DNA from: an uncultured Bacteroidota bacterium
Lineage (GTDB): Bacteria > Bacteroidota > Bacteroidia > Bacteroidales > P3
Direction: 5' to 3'
Length of the DNA: 64,000 nucleotides
Assembly: GCA_902771735.1 (NCBI GenBank)
Contig: CACXXO010000007.1
Coordinates: forward strand, 124,001-188,000
The notes below the pieces were generated by a model. That model worked only from the letters and a program-made list of their open reading frames with translations, made no database searches and was not told the origin of the DNA. How positions within the stretch are numbered: position 1 is the stretch's first letter; each line of letters begins with the position of its first letter. Below are positions 33,824 to 42,352 of this stretch, in pieces. Position numbers and translations under genes: made by a program.

Positions 33824-35857
33824 ATGAAAAAAGTATTACTGCTGTTCGTCTCTTTATTTGTTTTAGGGCAAATTGCTTTTGCCCACTATAACCATTCGAT
33901 AATCACATCGAGCGGACAGACGCTGTATTTCACGGTCTATTCCGATTTTTACCATAATGGCTACGCTTTAGTAACATATCCCGGGGCATGGGAATACCCA
34001 TATTTTGCACCAAGTGGGTCAGGACACAATTATAACTATACAAGGCCAATTGGAGACATAGTCATCCCCGATAGCGTCACATTATTGGGATACAACTATC
34101 CCGTCACTGGCATTGAATCCAGAGCTTTTTATGGCTGTTCGGAGATAACTTCCATCACCATACCTGAAGGTGTTGCCACAATAGGTAATCAGGCTTTTTG
34201 TGGTGACAGCCTTGCCTCAATCACCATCCCGTCTAGTGTTGACTCAATAGGCGAAAATGCTTTCTCTGGGTGCACAATTACCGCTGTTAATTACTCTGGC
34301 ACTATCAACCAATGGTGCAATATTGACTTTTCTAACGGCTATTCCAATCCTGTATTTGATTGCACAATATTGAATATAAACGGCAGTCCTGTAAATAATT
34401 TGTTAATTCCAGATAACGTAGAAATAATAAAGCAATTTGCCTTCTGGGGTTACATGGGTTTGACATCCGTCACCATTTCAAACGGCGTTACCTCAATATC
34501 TATAGGCTCTGCAGCATTCGGATCGTGCTGGAATCTCACCTCTGTCACCATCGGAAGCGGTGTAACACATATTGGACAGGGTGCTTTCGCATATTGTTCC
34601 GATATAATGGAAGTGACATGCTTTGCCAATGTGCCGCCCAATGTGGAAGATACGTTTGCATTTTATTGGGTGAACCGCAATATACCACTTTATGTGCCTT
34701 CATCATCTGTCAGCAGTTATCAGTCGGCTCCTGTTTGGAGTGAGTTTACCAACTATATAGGCATAGGTCCACACACCATCACCGCTACAAGTGCTGATCC
34801 TGCAATGGGAACGGTAACCGGTGGCGGCACCTATAACGGAGGCGCAACAGCCACGCTGACGGCCACACCCAACATGGGCTACCATTTCGTGCAATGGCAA
34901 GACGGGAACACGCAGAACCCGCGTACCATCACCGTGACAGGCGACGCTACCTATACGGCCACTTTTGCTGCCGACGCAGCGCCCGCCACGGTGACAGCAA
35001 CGATTAGCCAAATTGCAGCCACCAGCGCATACGCCGAAATTGTTATGGGGCAACAGACTTCGTACTTTTACCTTATCTACGCTCCGCAGTCGGTATTCAC
35101 CCAGAATGGACTGACTACCGACGAGGCAATTATCAGTTATGTCAATCAGCATTATGGCTCATCGGACAGAAACTATAGCAATGTGTCGGGATACATGAAC
35201 GACCTGACACCCAACACAACCTATCAACTGGTAGTAGTGCCTTACAACAGCAATGGCGAAGTCGGTATGGTCTGTTGGGAGCAGTTCACCACACTGAATG
35301 AAACAGACCCCGCCACGGTGACAGCGACAATTAGCGAAGTCACCGCCACCAGTGCATACGCCGAAATCGTCATGGGACAACAGACATCGTATTTTTACCT
35401 TATCTACGCTCCTCAGTCGGTATTCACACAAAACGGACTGACAACCGACGAAGCGATTATCAGTTATGTCAATCAGAACTATGGCTCGTCGGACAGGAAC
35501 TGCAACAATGTGTCGGGATACATGAACGACCTGACACCCAACACCACCTATATGTTAGTGGTAGTACCCTACAACAGCGACAACGAGGTGGGTATGGTCT
35601 GCAAGAAGCAATTCACCACGCTGAACAATAACGGCATTGAGGATGTTGGCGAAGAGGAGTATGCCGTAAGCAGCCAGGATGGCCGCCTGACGGTCAGCGG
35701 TGCCGAAGGTAATATGGTAAATGTCTATAGCCTCGACGGACGTTGCATATATTCGGCAAGTGCCAAAGGGACAACTGTAATCGACATCCCCGCCTCGGGC
35801 ACCTACCTTGTCAAAATCGGCCGTCATCCTGCCCGCAAGATGGTGGTTATTCGGTAG
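33824..35857 (+). CDS. BspA-like leucine-rich-repeat surface protein with T9SS sorting domain
   Basis: 677 residues. Signal peptide (KKVLLLFVSLFVLGQIAFA); LRR_5 repeats of the BspA type to about residue 290 (ITSITIPEGVATIGNQAFC, LTSVTIGSGVTHIGQGAFAY); a bacterial repeat domain (GTVTGGGTYNGGATATLTA...GYHFVQWQDG); two nearly identical modules of about 110 residues (each with SAYAEIVMGQQTSYFYLIYA and VSGYMNDLTPNTTY); and a type A T9SS tail (VNVYSLDGRCIYSA...GTYLVKI). Surface adhesin or binding protein is likely. The LRR part is AT-richer than the 3' part. Confidence 0.85.
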   Translation: MKKVLLLFVSLFVLGQIAFAHYNHSIITSSGQTLYFTVYSDFYHNGYALVTYPGAWEYPYFAPSGSGHNYNYTRPIGDIVIPDSVTLLGYNYPVTGIESRAFYGCSEITSITIPEGVATIGNQAFCGDSLASITIPSSVDSIGENAFSGCTITAVNYSGTINQWCNIDFSNGYSNPVFDCTILNINGSPVNNLLIPDNVEIIKQFAFWGYMGLTSVTISNGVTSISIGSAAFGSCWNLTSVTIGSGVTHIGQGAFAYCSDIMEVTCFANVPPNVEDTFAFYWVNRNIPLYVPSSSVSSYQSAPVWSEFTNYIGIGPHTITATSADPAMGTVTGGGTYNGGATATLTATPNMGYHFVQWQDGNTQNPRTITVTGDATYTATFAADAAPATVTATISQIAATSAYAEIVMGQQTSYFYLIYAPQSVFTQNGLTTDEAIISYVNQHYGSSDRNYSNVSGYMNDLTPNTTYQLVVVPYNSNGEVGMVCWEQFTTLNETDPATVTATISEVTATSAYAEIVMGQQTSYFYLIYAPQSVFTQNGLTTDEAIISYVNQNYGSSDRNCNNVSGYMNDLTPNTTYMLVVVPYNSDNEVGMVCKKQFTTLNNNGIEDVGEEEYAVSSQDGRLTVSGAEGNMVNVYSLDGRCIYSASAKGTTVIDIPASGTYLVKIGRHPARKMVVIR

Positions 35858-35881
35858 CACAATCCTTTATATCATATAACG

Positions 35882-35922
35882 ACCATGCTCATGATTCTTA
35901 CGCAATCATGAGCATGGTTTTT
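35882..35922 (+). terminator. Terminator of the LRR surface protein gene
   Basis: ACCATGCTCATGATT pairs perfectly with AATCATGAGCATGGT, followed by T. Confidence 0.85.
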
Positions 35923-35932
35923 CGTTGGTATG

Positions 35933-36025
35933 GGTACGCTATAGGAACGCTATCGGAACCATAGCGTTACCCTATACCGAGGCAAAAGGGGAGCAAAAGA
36001 TTAGCAAAAGGGGAGCAAAACCGAT
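35933..36025. repeat. Second type of 11-nt-period intergenic repeat
   Basis: First block: GGTACGCTATA, GGAACGCTATC, GGAACCATAGC, GTTACCCTATA, which together form an imperfect palindrome (GCTAT ... ATAGC). Second block at 35982-36025: GCAAAAGGGGA, GCAAAAGATTA, GCAAAAGGGGA, GCAAAACCGAT, four direct 11-nt units. The unit sequence differs from the GTAGGAGTTGG family but the period is the same. Confidence 0.75.
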
Positions 36026-36100
36026 AGACATATTTTAGATACCTTCATATTCTTTTTGCGGAGAATAATTCGTATATTTGACGCATGAATTGCGGCAATA

Positions 36101-36140
36101 AACAAGCGAGGACACCATACGGGTGTCCTCGCTTGTTTTA
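36101..36140. terminator. Terminator of clpP, probably bidirectional
   Basis: AACAAGCGAGGACACC pairs with GGTGTCCTCGCTTGTT around a short loop; T run on the plus side, A-rich on the other. Confidence 0.8.
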
Positions 36141-36153
36141 AAACTTATTCTTT

Positions 36154-36816
36154 TTACTTCTTTGTCAGCACCTCGTCGATCATGCCGTAGGCGAGGGCCT
36201 CTTCGGCGGTGAACCAGTGGTCGCGGTCGGAGTCTTTCTCCACCTGCTCGAAGGGCTGGCCGCTGTGGAGGGCGATGATTTCATAGAGCTCTTTCTTGAG
36301 CTTCAGTATCTCACGGACGGTGATCTCCATATCGGTGGCCTGGCCGTCGGCGCCGCCCATGGGCTGGTGGATCATGACGCGGGCATGCGGCAGGGCGCAG
36401 CGGCGGCCTTTCTCGCCGGCGCAGAGCAGCACGCTGGCCATCGAGGCGGCCAATCCGGTGCAGATGGTGGAAACCTTGGGCTGGATGTACTGCATGGTGT
36501 CGTAGATGCCCAGGCCGGCGTAGACGGAGCCTCCCGGCGAGTTGAGGTAGATCTGTATGTCCTTGGTAGGATCCACGCTCTCGAGGAAGAGCAGCTGGGC
36601 CTGGATGACGTTGGCCGTGTAGTCGTCGATGGCGGTGCCGAGGAAGATGATGCGATCCATCATCAGACGGCTGAAGACGTCCATTTGGGCCACATTCAGC
36701 TGACGCTCCTCAACGATATAGGGGGTCAACGAGTTGTTGATAGCCGAGGTATACTTGGCGAAGGTGGTGCTGCTGATGCCACGATGGTGGGTGGCGTATT
36801 TCTCAAATTCTGTCAT
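36154..36816 (-). CDS. clpP: ATP-dependent Clp protease proteolytic subunit
   Basis: 220 residues. Catalytic Ser125 in GLAASMAS and His150 in ARVMIHQP; oxyanion-strand block YLNSPGGSVYAGLGIYDTM. Forms the tetradecameric barrel that works with ClpX. clpX is not adjacent, and clpP here is flanked by AT-rich accessory genes on both sides. Confidence 0.95.
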   Translation of the reverse strand: MTEFEKYATHHRGISSTTFAKYTSAINNSLTPYIVEERQLNVAQMDVFSRLMMDRIIFLGTAIDDYTANVIQAQLLFLESVDPTKDIQIYLNSPGGSVYAGLGIYDTMQYIQPKVSTICTGLAASMASVLLCAGEKGRRCALPHARVMIHQPMGGADGQATDMEITVREILKLKKELYEIIALHSGQPFEQVEKDSDRDHWFTAEEALAYGMIDEVLTKK

Positions 36817-36911
36817 ATTATCGTTCTTTATTTAATTATCACATAATAATATTTTTTCTTTTTTTACAAAACGCTAAGTATAGCAGTTTTATTGTATTTT
36901 GTAAGAAAAAA

Positions 36912-36944
36912 ATAAAAAGCTCTCTGTTATTAAACAAAGAGCTA
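36912..36944 (-). terminator. Terminator of the small lipoprotein gene
   Basis: AGCTCT pairs with AGAGCT; T-rich on the minus strand downstream. Confidence 0.65.
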
Positions 36945-36967
36945 GTTAAAGAGAATTACTTTTGATA

Positions 36968-37483
36968 CTACGATTGACGCTTTAACTCAAGTGTGATTTC
37001 TGTAAGAAGTTGCCAATTATTGGGCTCTTCAGAATATAGGTCGTAACTAGTTTCTTTTTTATGCATTACACCCCATGCTTTTGTGTGCAAGATTAGTTTA
37101 TCATTTGTAAGTTGTTGGATATTCCATCTTATTCGACCGTTAGTATATAGGATTGAGCCATCTCTCATCCAAATATTGTCATTTTTAAGAAGAATATATC
37201 TATATGAATCATGAGAAGAGTTTGATGCTGCGTAAAGTATTCTTGAACTAGATAAAATACCATCATCTTTAAAATTAAGAATTTGTCCAACGAAACAATT
37301 ATTACAAACATCGGGTTGTTCCCCATTCCATTGGTAAGTCTCAGTACCATGTACACATCCCCAAGTGCCAATAATACTGGCATTGTTGTCTATGCCATTG
37401 TCATTGTCTCTTGAACAAGATGTTATCCCGACTATCAATACGAGGGACGCAATCATCCCCAATAATATTTTTGCTTTTTTCAT
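36968..37483 (-). CDS. Lipocalin-like lipoprotein of unknown function
   Basis: 171 residues with lipobox GITSC. ASIIGTWGCVHGTETYQWNG followed by alternating strands (QILNFKDDGILSS, YILLKNDNIWMRDG, LTNDKLILHTKAWG) looks like the small lipocalin-like lipoproteins of Bacteroidota, which begin with I-x-G-T-W. AT-rich. Follows the 83-residue gene by 23 nt. Confidence 0.65.
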   Translation of the reverse strand: MKKAKILLGMIASLVLIVGITSCSRDNDNGIDNNASIIGTWGCVHGTETYQWNGEQPDVCNNCFVGQILNFKDDGILSSSRILYAASNSSHDSYRYILLKNDNIWMRDGSILYTNGRIRWNIQQLTNDKLILHTKAWGVMHKKETSYDLYSEEPNNWQLLTEITLELKRQS

Positions 37484-37506
37484 AATATAGCTTTTTAGGT
37501 TTTGAA

Positions 37507-37758
37507 TTATTCTTCAACTTCCAAACTTTCGATATGACCAAGAGCGATATGCTCTTCGTTGTCTAATTTTAGACCACAAGGAGTGCGTTCTTCGTCCGGA
37601 ATAGGGCAATTCAGAGGAATGGCATTCCTGTCAATATACATCACCCTTCCTTCAATTACATTTCCCATATCACTTACAATTTTCACCTTCTTATTTAACC
37701 ATTCTGATGCTTGTTGAGGAGAGGCAAACATTAACTGTTGATTATTGTATTTTCTCAT
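37507..37758 (-). CDS. Small protein of unknown function
   Basis: 83 residues from the ATG at 37758 (the frame is open further upstream but through promoter DNA). MRKYNNQQLMFASPQQASEWLNKKVKIVSDMG..., acidic C-terminus. No signal or membrane segment. Not recognised. A minus-strand -7 box TATTTTTG lies at 37816-37823. Confidence 0.5.
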   Translation of the reverse strand: MRKYNNQQLMFASPQQASEWLNKKVKIVSDMGNVIEGRVMYIDRNAIPLNCPIPDEERTPCGLKLDNEEHIALGHIESLEVEE

Positions 37759-37844
37759 TTCAGAACTCTCTAATTTGTGTTGGATGCAACTTCTTATTAA
37801 TTTAAATTTCAAATGCAAAAATACGTTACTTACTGCAATTGGAT

Positions 37845-37880
37845 TGTAGCAAATATTGCTACGTAGCAATATCCGCTACA
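37845..37880. promoter_or_regulatory. Palindromic operator-like site next to the XRE gene
   Basis: GTAGCAAATATTGCTAC is followed directly by GTAGCAATATCCGCTAC, two similar dyads in tandem. They cover the last codons of the XRE gene and lie just upstream of the -7 box of the downstream small gene, so an XRE-type regulator could bind here. Confidence 0.5.
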
Positions 37881-38086
37881 TTTGAAAGTGTATTGGAATA
37901 GAGCCTAAAGAAGTCTGTTTCGAGAATCTTGCTGATGCGAAAGAGCTGGTGGGTATCGATGGAGGGCCTGTTGAATAGACGCTGGAGGGTGCTTCGGTCG
38001 ATGCTCAGTCGGTCGGCGAGCCACTGATTGGTTTTTCCTTGACGATGCAACTCGTCACGAATAAGGTTTCCTATATGTATTTGCAT
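37859..38086 (-). CDS. XRE-family helix-turn-helix regulator
   Basis: 75 residues, little more than one HTH domain: IRDELHRQGKTNQWLADRLSIDRSTLQRLFNRPS with the recognition helix near DRSTLQRLF. Similar single-domain regulators occur in toxin-antitoxin and mobile modules. A partner toxin is not evident in the next gene. Confidence 0.75.
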   Translation of the reverse strand: MQIHIGNLIRDELHRQGKTNQWLADRLSIDRSTLQRLFNRPSIDTHQLFRISKILETDFFRLYSNTLSNVADIAT

Positions 38087-38405
38087 AGAGGTTCGCTATT
38101 GTGCGCCATGCTACCGAATCCCTATATGCATTTCAACGACCGCAAAAAAGAAGGCGAGCAATTTCGTCTCCAGTCTGCGGTCGTCGAAAAAACCTTTAGG
38201 AATAGACAAAATGCTCGCTTTTCAACGAGCATCTGCTTTTGTCTTTTTCCTAAATGACCATGTTAGAAGTTTTCGACGTTTCAGACTGGCAAGGACAATA
38301 GCAAACGCTGATTTATACTACTTTATATAACTTTCTGTTTCTTACTATAACGTTATTTAGTTATTGTTTTCTCTTTTTGAGTCTGGACGGAATATTCCTG
38401 CGAGG
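38087..38405. other. Intergenic region between dinD and the XRE gene, dominated by a long hairpin
   Basis: No coding frame. It contains a first stem AACGACCGCA (38135-38144) with TGCGGTCGT (38176-38184) and an overlapping larger hairpin at 38170-38289; the rest (38290-38405) is AT-rich without recognisable features. Confidence 0.6.
38170..38289. ncRNA. Candidate structured RNA or hairpin element
   Basis: Five paired blocks nest around one loop: CCAGTCTG/CAGACTGG (38170/38282), CGTCGAAAA/TTTTCGACG (38182/38270), TTTAGGAA/TTCCTAAA (38195/38247), AGACAAAA/TTTTGTCT (38204/38237), ATGCTCG/CGAGCAT (38211/38226), loop CTTTTCAA. A 120-nt interrupted stem is much longer than a terminator. It could be an RNA gene, a retron-like or MITE-like hairpin, or a large terminator of dinD; no reverse transcriptase or transposase is nearby. 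Confidence 0.5.
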
Positions 38406-39254
38406 TTATTCATTATTCGTCTTTTTCTTCTTTCCGGTTCCGATGGCTTTCTTTTCTTCGGTGGCAAGGCGACGCTCTACTTTCTTCACGTCTTCGGCAG
38501 GTGGGAGGTTCTCGGGGACAATGCCACGCTGGATGAGCATCTGACGGACGGCACGGTTGTTGTCCTCATGCTCGGCGGTAATGTCGCGCTCACCCTGCAG
38601 GTCTTTGCTCTGCACATTTACGCTGGTCATTTCAGCCGCGAAGTCTTTAGCTTTGATACTGATGGTCGGCAGGAAGTCGGCCAACGGACGGCTATCGGGA
38701 ACACCCATCTTGCGTTTCAGCATTCCAGTACTCAGTCGGAACAATGCTTGGTCACCCTTGGAACGGATAATAGCAAAACTTTTGTCGTTCACCCCACGCT
38801 CATAGAGGATGCCCGACAACTTTTTCTCCGTCTCTTGCAACTTGGTGCGGGCTTTCACTCGCTCCACCTCCAGCAAACGTTTCTCCACCAACTCCGCACG
38901 ACGAGTCTGTACAGCGAAATAGGTTTGTGCAAAGGCAATCTGCGGCTTGCGAGGGTCGCCGTTTTGTGCTACAAGATAGCATGCATAGCGAGTCAGCAGA
39001 ATATCATCAATCTCTTTTTCAGCACTTTTTGGCATAGGTATCGTTTTGCTAACGTCAGCAAAATGATCTGCTAGAGGTTGTCCTGCGTTTTCACAAGATG
39101 CTTTTGCCTTTTCTATCACGCTTGCAAAGTTTCGCCACTGTTTATATCCCAGCAACTTGCATAGTTCTCGAGCACTCCAACACTCCACGCCGTTCACCTC
39201 GCACACGACCTGTTCATACTGTCCAAACATCTGTTGTATCTCTTCTGTTTTCAT
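38406..39254 (-). CDS. dinD: DNA-damage-inducible protein D homologue
   Basis: 282 residues. N-terminal Bro-N-like part ([21 protein letters not shown]) then the DinD core ([66 protein letters not shown]) and a Lys-rich tail. E. coli DinD inhibits RecA filament activity; here the role is inferred by homology. It sits 19 nt after trmD, and no LexA-type box was recognised. Confidence 0.88.
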   Translation of the reverse strand: MKTEEIQQMFGQYEQVVCEVNGVECWSARELCKLLGYKQWRNFASVIEKAKASCENAGQPLADHFADVSKTIPMPKSAEKEIDDILLTRYACYLVAQNGDPRKPQIAFAQTYFAVQTRRAELVEKRLLEVERVKARTKLQETEKKLSGILYERGVNDKSFAIIRSKGDQALFRLSTGMLKRKMGVPDSRPLADFLPTISIKAKDFAAEMTSVNVQSKDLQGERDITAEHEDNNRAVRQMLIQRGIVPENLPPAEDVKKVERRLATEEKKAIGTGKKKKTNNE

Positions 39255-39273
39255 AGTTATTTGGATTCTTGTT

Positions 39274-39957
39274 TTAGGTGTTCTTTTTTAATAGTTCCGG
39301 GCGGCGCTCCTTGGTGCGCTGGATGGCCTGTTCCATGCGCCATTGCTCTATCTTGGCGTGGTTGCCGCTGAGGAGCACGTCGGGAACTTTCCATCCGCGG
39401 AACTCCGGCGGACGGGTGTATTCCGGCGGGGCCACAAGGCCGTCCTGGAAGGAGTCTTCGAGGGCCGACTGTTCGTCGCCTATCACTCCCGGCACCAGGC
39501 GGATGATGGCGTCGCACATCACAGCGGCCGCCAGCTCTCCTCCAGTCAGCACATAGTCGCCGATGCTGATCTCGCGGGTGATGAAATGCTCGCGGATACG
39601 CTCGTCGACACCCTTGTAGTGCCCACAAAGTACCATCAAATTCTGTGCCAGCGACATCTGGTTGGCCATGGGTTGGGAGAACATCTCGCCGTCGGGAGCG
39701 GTGTAGATGATGTCGTCGTATATGCGTTCCTTCTGGAGGCCTTCGATACAGTTGGCCAGGGGTTCGACGGCCATCACCATGCCCGCGGCGCCCCCGTAGG
39801 GGTAGTCATCGACGGAACCATATTTCGTGAGGGAATAGTCATGCAGGTCGTGAAAATAAATCTCAACGAGCCCTTTCTTCTGGGCCCGTTTGAGGATGCT
39901 CTCCTCGAAGAACATGGTCATCATGTTCGGGAACAAAGTGAGTATGTCGAGTCTCAT
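39274..39957 (-). CDS. trmD: tRNA (guanine37-N1)-methyltransferase
   Basis: 227 residues. SPOUT-class enzyme making m1G37, needed for frame maintenance. [13 protein letters not shown] at the start, [24 protein letters not shown] and [16 protein letters not shown] (knot) are diagnostic. It overlaps the M23 peptidase gene by 4 nt. The usual rimM/rplS neighbours are absent. Confidence 0.96.
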   Translation of the reverse strand: MRLDILTLFPNMMTMFFEESILKRAQKKGLVEIYFHDLHDYSLTKYGSVDDYPYGGAAGMVMAVEPLANCIEGLQKERIYDDIIYTAPDGEMFSQPMANQMSLAQNLMVLCGHYKGVDERIREHFITREISIGDYVLTGGELAAAVMCDAIIRLVPGVIGDEQSALEDSFQDGLVAPPEYTRPPEFRGWKVPDVLLSGNHAKIEQWRMEQAIQRTKERRPELLKKNT

Positions 39958-41015
39958 TTTTTCTTTTTTGCTTTTCCGCTCACGCGCAGTTTGTCGCCAG
40001 GATGGAGGACTTTGTTGCGACTAATGCCGTTGAGCTTGCACAGTTGGTTGATGGTGGTGCCGTTGCGGCGGGCAATCTTCTCCAAGGTGTCGCCACTGCG
40101 CACGCGATACCATCCGTTGCCCGACGCTTTCCCGCCACCCGACGAGACACGGCCTTCCTTACCCTTGGCCACCTTGCGGAACGACGACGAGGTGAGCGAC
40201 AACTCGTCGCTGACGAGGTCGTGGGTGCTGCAGTCGAGGACATTCTCGGGATTGATGGCGTTGCCCATGTAGCGAATCTCGAAGTGGAGATGGCTGCCGC
40301 GACTGCGGCCGGTGTTGCCGCAAAGGCCGATGATTTCGCCACTCTTCACCTGCTGTCCGGCCACGACGTGACGTTTCGACATGTGGGCATAGTAGGTCTC
40401 CAAGCCGTTGGAATGGTGGATGATGACCAGCTCGCCGTAGCTGCGGTTGCGCTTCGAGATGCGCACCACTCCGTCGAAGGCGGCATAAATGGGCTCGCCG
40501 GTGGGCAATGCCAGGTCGAGACCGTAATGGAAACGGCGGCGACGGGGACCGAAGTGCGACGAGGGACGTGCCGTCCACGGGGTAGGCCAGGTGAATTTCT
40601 CGCCACGGGCGTTGTTGCGCAAATTGATGTTGATAGGCGAAGTGATACTGTTCACATCGAGTTTTGGCAGGTGGATGGCTGCGGTGTCGAAACCGGCCAA
40701 CAGGATGTCGTCCTCGCTCTCCACGCCCTCATCGTCGAGGGTGTAGATGTTGGGCATCCCTTCTTCGTCGGCGTCTTCTTCCTCCTCTTCCTCAAAGAGG
40801 AAGGGGGCCTGGTACATGTAGCTTTCGGTCTCTTTGTTGTTGCGGCGGTCTATCACCACCCCTTTGTATTCCTCGTCTTCGTATATGACGTCAAGTTTAT
40901 TGACTTTGATTTCCGATTTGTTGTTCTTCGACTGTGGGTCATCTGTCTGTGCCGACGCCACCACGGGCAGCGTCAACAGGGCAAATAACAATATGATATG
41001 TCTTGTATAGTTCAT
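39954..41015 (-). CDS. M23 endopeptidase with C-terminal LysM domain
   Basis: 353 residues with a signal peptide ([18 protein letters not shown]). A linker rich in Glu/Asp ([12 protein letters not shown]) follows. The M23 domain has [11 protein letters not shown] (HxxxD) and [12 protein letters not shown] (HxH), so the Zn site is complete. C-terminal Lys[21 protein letters not shown]...[10 protein letters not shown] cell-wall hydrolase or activator, probably involved in daughter-cell separation. Confidence 0.92.
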   Translation of the reverse strand: MNYTRHIILLFALLTLPVVASAQTDDPQSKNNKSEIKVNKLDVIYEDEEYKGVVIDRRNNKETESYMYQAPFLFEEEEEEDADEEGMPNIYTLDDEGVESEDDILLAGFDTAAIHLPKLDVNSITSPININLRNNARGEKFTWPTPWTARPSSHFGPRRRRFHYGLDLALPTGEPIYAAFDGVVRISKRNRSYGELVIIHHSNGLETYYAHMSKRHVVAGQQVKSGEIIGLCGNTGRSRGSHLHFEIRYMGNAINPENVLDCSTHDLVSDELSLTSSSFRKVAKGKEGRVSSGGGKASGNGWYRVRSGDTLEKIARRNGTTINQLCKLNGISRNKVLHPGDKLRVSGKAKKKK

Positions 41016-41050
41016 TGTGTGATGCTCGATAAGGGTGTGTAAAAACTTTG

Positions 41051-41081
41051 CAAAAATACAAAAAATACCCCGAACGGCAAA
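41051..41081 (-). promoter_or_regulatory. Promoter of the M23 peptidase-trmD-dinD operon
   Basis: The minus strand has TATTTTTG (41051-41058) and TTTG (41078-41081) with 19 nt between. Confidence 0.8.
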
Positions 41082-41106
41082 TAATATTATCTTAAAAAAT
41101 CAAAAA

Positions 41107-41607
41107 TCAGGGCTTCGGGGATTCCTTGTCGCAATTGATGATGCGGCAAGCGCCGATGTAGCGTTTTTTGTAGTAGAGTTCGTTCGAGCGGGTGATGATG
41201 ATGCCGTTCTGTGTCGAGGAGTGGATGAAGCGGAAGGTGCCGTCGTCGTTCACTTCGGTGACGATGCCCACATGACCCACGCTTTTCGTGTGTTTCCGTC
41301 CGCCGTAGAACACCAGGTCGCCCACCTTCAGGCTGTCGTCCTCCACCCTGCTGCACATATTGTATTGTCCACCTGCCGACGGAGCCAGCGTGACGCCGAA
41401 CTTGCCATAGATATAGCGGGTGAAACCCGCGCAGTCGAACCCTTTGGGCGTCTTGCCTGCCCAACGGTAGGGGGTGCCCAGGTAATTCATGCTCTCGGCA
41501 ATCAGCGTGTCGACCGCGATGCAGGTGTCGGGCACCGCTCTTTGGGCATGCAAATGGGTACCGTTCAGTAACATCAGGGCGAGGATGGCAAAAAAATATT
41601 TTTTCAT
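41107..41607 (-). CDS. NlpC/P60 family cell-wall peptidase
   Basis: 166 residues from the ATG at 41607 with signal peptide MKKYFFAILALMLLNGTHLHAQ. Catalytic Cys in PKGFDCAGFTRYIYGKFG, His in KSVGHVGIVTEV, third polar residue in FIHSSTQNG. Cleaves D-gamma-Glu-diamino acid bonds. Starts 4 nt after the ABC ATPase stop, last gene of the dapB operon. Confidence 0.9.
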   Translation of the reverse strand: MKKYFFAILALMLLNGTHLHAQRAVPDTCIAVDTLIAESMNYLGTPYRWAGKTPKGFDCAGFTRYIYGKFGVTLAPSAGGQYNMCSRVEDDSLKVGDLVFYGGRKHTKSVGHVGIVTEVNDDGTFRFIHSSTQNGIIITRSNELYYKKRYIGACRIINCDKESPKP

Positions 41608-41611
41608 AGGC

Positions 41612-42352
41612 TCAATAGTCAAAAATGATTCTTCCTTCGGCCATGTGGGACTTCACGCCATAGACCATGCCGATGTTTTCCGGTGTGAGGCCGCCGGCCA
41701 TGGAGCCGTTGTAGAGCAGCCGTCCCTCGTGGAAGAGCAGCAGGTCGTCGCAGAACTGCAGGGCAAGGTTGAGGTCGTGGATGACGATGACCACACTCTT
41801 GCCGGTTTCCCGCAACAGGCGCATAATCTCGAGCTGGTGGGCGATGTCGAGGTTGCTCACCGGCTCGTCCATCAGCAGCACCGGCGTCTGTTGCGCCAGG
41901 GCGCGGGCTATCATCACCCTTTGCAGCTCGCCGCCGCTCATCTCGTGAGGCTTGGCCAGCCGCAGGTGCCATGTGCCGGTCTGCCGCATGCATTGCTCCA
42001 CGATGTCCCAGTCGGCCTGCGACTCGTTCTGCAACCGTTTCTGGTAGGGGTTGCGACCCATGAGGACGTTCTCGAAGGCCGAGAACTCGAAGTCGGTATG
42101 CACCTGCTGGCGCACGAAAGCCACCTTCTGAGCCAAGGCCCGGGCAGCGAAATCCTGCACCCGACGGCCGTCGATGAGCACCTGCCCTGCGGTGGGTTCC
42201 AGCAAGCCGCCTATGCAGCGCAACAGCGTGGTCTTGCCACAGCCGTTGGGACCCATCACAGCCGTGATGCGTCCATCGGCAATCGTGGCACCGATATTGT
42301 CGAGGATGCGACGCTTGCCGAAGTCGACGGTTATATGGTCGAGGGTTATCAT
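41612..42352 (-). CDS. ABC importer ATP-binding protein, FecE/BtuD type
   Basis: 246 residues. Walker A MGPNGCGKTT, Q-loop FVRQQVH, signature MSGGELQRVMIARAL, Walker B VLLMDEPVSNLD, switch His in VIVIHDLNLA. Energises the adjacent FecCD-type permease, so iron-siderophore, haem or cobalamin uptake is likely. The start codon directly follows the permease stop. Confidence 0.92.
   Translation of the reverse strand: MITLDHITVDFGKRRILDNIGATIADGRITAVMGPNGCGKTTLLRCIGGLLEPTAGQVLIDGRRVQDFAARALAQKVAFVRQQVHTDFEFSAFENVLMGRNPYQKRLQNESQADWDIVEQCMRQTGTWHLRLAKPHEMSGGELQRVMIARALAQQTPVLLMDEPVSNLDIAHQLEIMRLLRETGKSVVIVIHDLNLALQFCDDLLLFHEGRLLYNGSMAGGLTPENIGMVYGVKSHMAEGRIIFDY

Noticed and set aside
38170..38289. 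Hairpin considered as a retron msr-msd
   Set aside because: No reverse transcriptase gene in the window and no a1/a2 arrangement that can be shown.
39954..41015. M23 gene product as an inactive divisome activator
   Set aside because: The HxxxD and HxH zinc ligands are all present, so an active enzyme is the better call.
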